From JBFMAE01 sp040756085 (GTDB lineage Bacteria; Desulfobacterota; BSN033; UBA1163), in assembly GCA_040756085.1 (NCBI GenBank), contig JBFMAE010000352.1, positions 1 through 15,083 on the forward strand: 15,083 nucleotides of DNA, in the 5' to 3' direction. Positions 14,922 through 15,083 of this stretch are shown one piece after another. A model generated the notes under the pieces. It saw nothing but the letters and a program-made list of their open reading frames with translations, ran no database searches and was not told the origin of the DNA. Position 1 is the first letter of the stretch, and every line of letters begins with the position of its first letter. The position numbers and the translations under genes are program-made.

Positions 14922-14975
14922 AATCCGAAATACGAATATCGAATTCCGAAACAAATACGAATTTTCAAAATTCGT
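14922..14975. repeat. Heptamer repeat element E with a perfect hairpin, downstream of the ligase
   Basis: Four 7-base units ending in CGA (for example AATACGA at 14929-14935) occupy 14922-14949. They lead into the perfect 19-base inverted repeat ACGAATTTTCAAAATTCGT at 14957-14975, in which AAAATTCGT repeats the unit core in inverted orientation. It starts six bases after the ligase stop codon. The hairpin may assist termination, but its stem is AT-rich and the T run nearby is short (14980-14983). It is the smallest of the five elements. Confidence 0.65.
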
Positions 14976-15083
14976 AACATTTTAGCCAAATAAAGTGCCC
15001 GAAATTTTTTTTAAAAGTAGCACTGGCGTTTTTAGAAGCAATATGCTATATCATGGCCCATGGAGATATTGCTTATCATCCGG
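14976..15083. other. Right-edge sequence without an assignable gene; contains an inverted repeat
   Basis: The last 108 bases are AT-rich and I cannot assign a gene. AAGCAATAT at 15036-15044 is exactly complementary to ATATTGCTT at 15066-15074, with CATGG (15052-15056) and CCATG (15058-15062) between them, so a hairpin or operator is possible. Two short frames open near the edge (ATG 15053 and ATG 15060), but neither has a visible Shine-Dalgarno and both run off the window. A permease gene might start here or further right. Confidence 0.35.

Noticed and set aside
15024..15040. A sigma54-like -24/-12 promoter (TGG...GC)
   Set aside because: The GG and GC elements are 11 bases apart instead of the required 10, and the -24 box lacks the usual CAC.
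15060..15083. Start of a next gene (ATG followed by hydrophobic codons)
   Set aside because: Only eight codons are visible and there is no Shine-Dalgarno, so a gene cannot be supported.

Overview
The window looks like a chromosomal stretch of an uncultured anaerobic Desulfobacterota (deltaproteobacterium) or a close relative. Three things suggest this: the order (thpR end)-recA-pilT-like-alaS; a branched-chain-type ABC transporter gene pair followed by a long-chain acyl-CoA ligase, an arrangement familiar from syntrophic and sulfate-reducing deltaproteobacteria; and strong AGGAGG-type ribosome binding sites with mid-range GC coding sequence. The taxonomic assignment is inference. Every confident gene lies on the plus strand, and I see no IS element, integrase, tRNA, rRNA or CRISPR array.

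Layout. Positions 3-65 are the last codons of a gene whose C-terminus resembles ThpR (RNA 2',3'-cyclic phosphodiesterase). A housekeeping operon follows: recA (155-1171), a PilT-type retraction ATPase (1191-2393) and alaS (2398-5022), closed by a C-rich/G-rich hairpin with a T run at 5041-5089. gltX (5254-6657) and smc (6875-10423) are separately spaced genes, and smc ends at another strong terminator (10426-10497). A 382-base AT-rich regulatory gap contains two near-identical promoter-like boxes and a 21-codon leader ORF with its own Shine-Dalgarno. After it come a periplasmic substrate-binding protein (10806-12014), a LivG-type ATPase abutting it (12015-12842) and an AMP-forming acyl-CoA synthetase (12969-14915). 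The membrane permeases and second ATPase expected for such a transporter are not in the window. The three genes suggest uptake of an organic or fatty/aromatic acid coupled to CoA activation, but the substrate cannot be read from sequence.

The most unusual feature is in the gaps between genes. Five intergenic regions carry the same architecture with different sequences: about four or five degenerate tandem copies of a 7- or 8-base unit, a short spacer, then a similar number of copies of the same unit in inverted orientation. The units are CAGATTT-like before recA, AAGGGTTC-like before gltX, CCAATGA-like before smc, TGGAATAT-like between livG and the ligase, and NNNNCGA-like after the ligase (the last with a reduced inverted half). 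The elements share no sequence, only a design. A second class is GC-rich palindromes, some built around a CTGCCTGC module. One perfect 11-bp hairpin lies inside the 5' end of livG.

The genes themselves are ordinary members of known families. I do not see a new defence system or a new enzyme cluster; the novelty candidate is the intergenic inverted tandem-repeat class and the regulatory region before the transporter genes.
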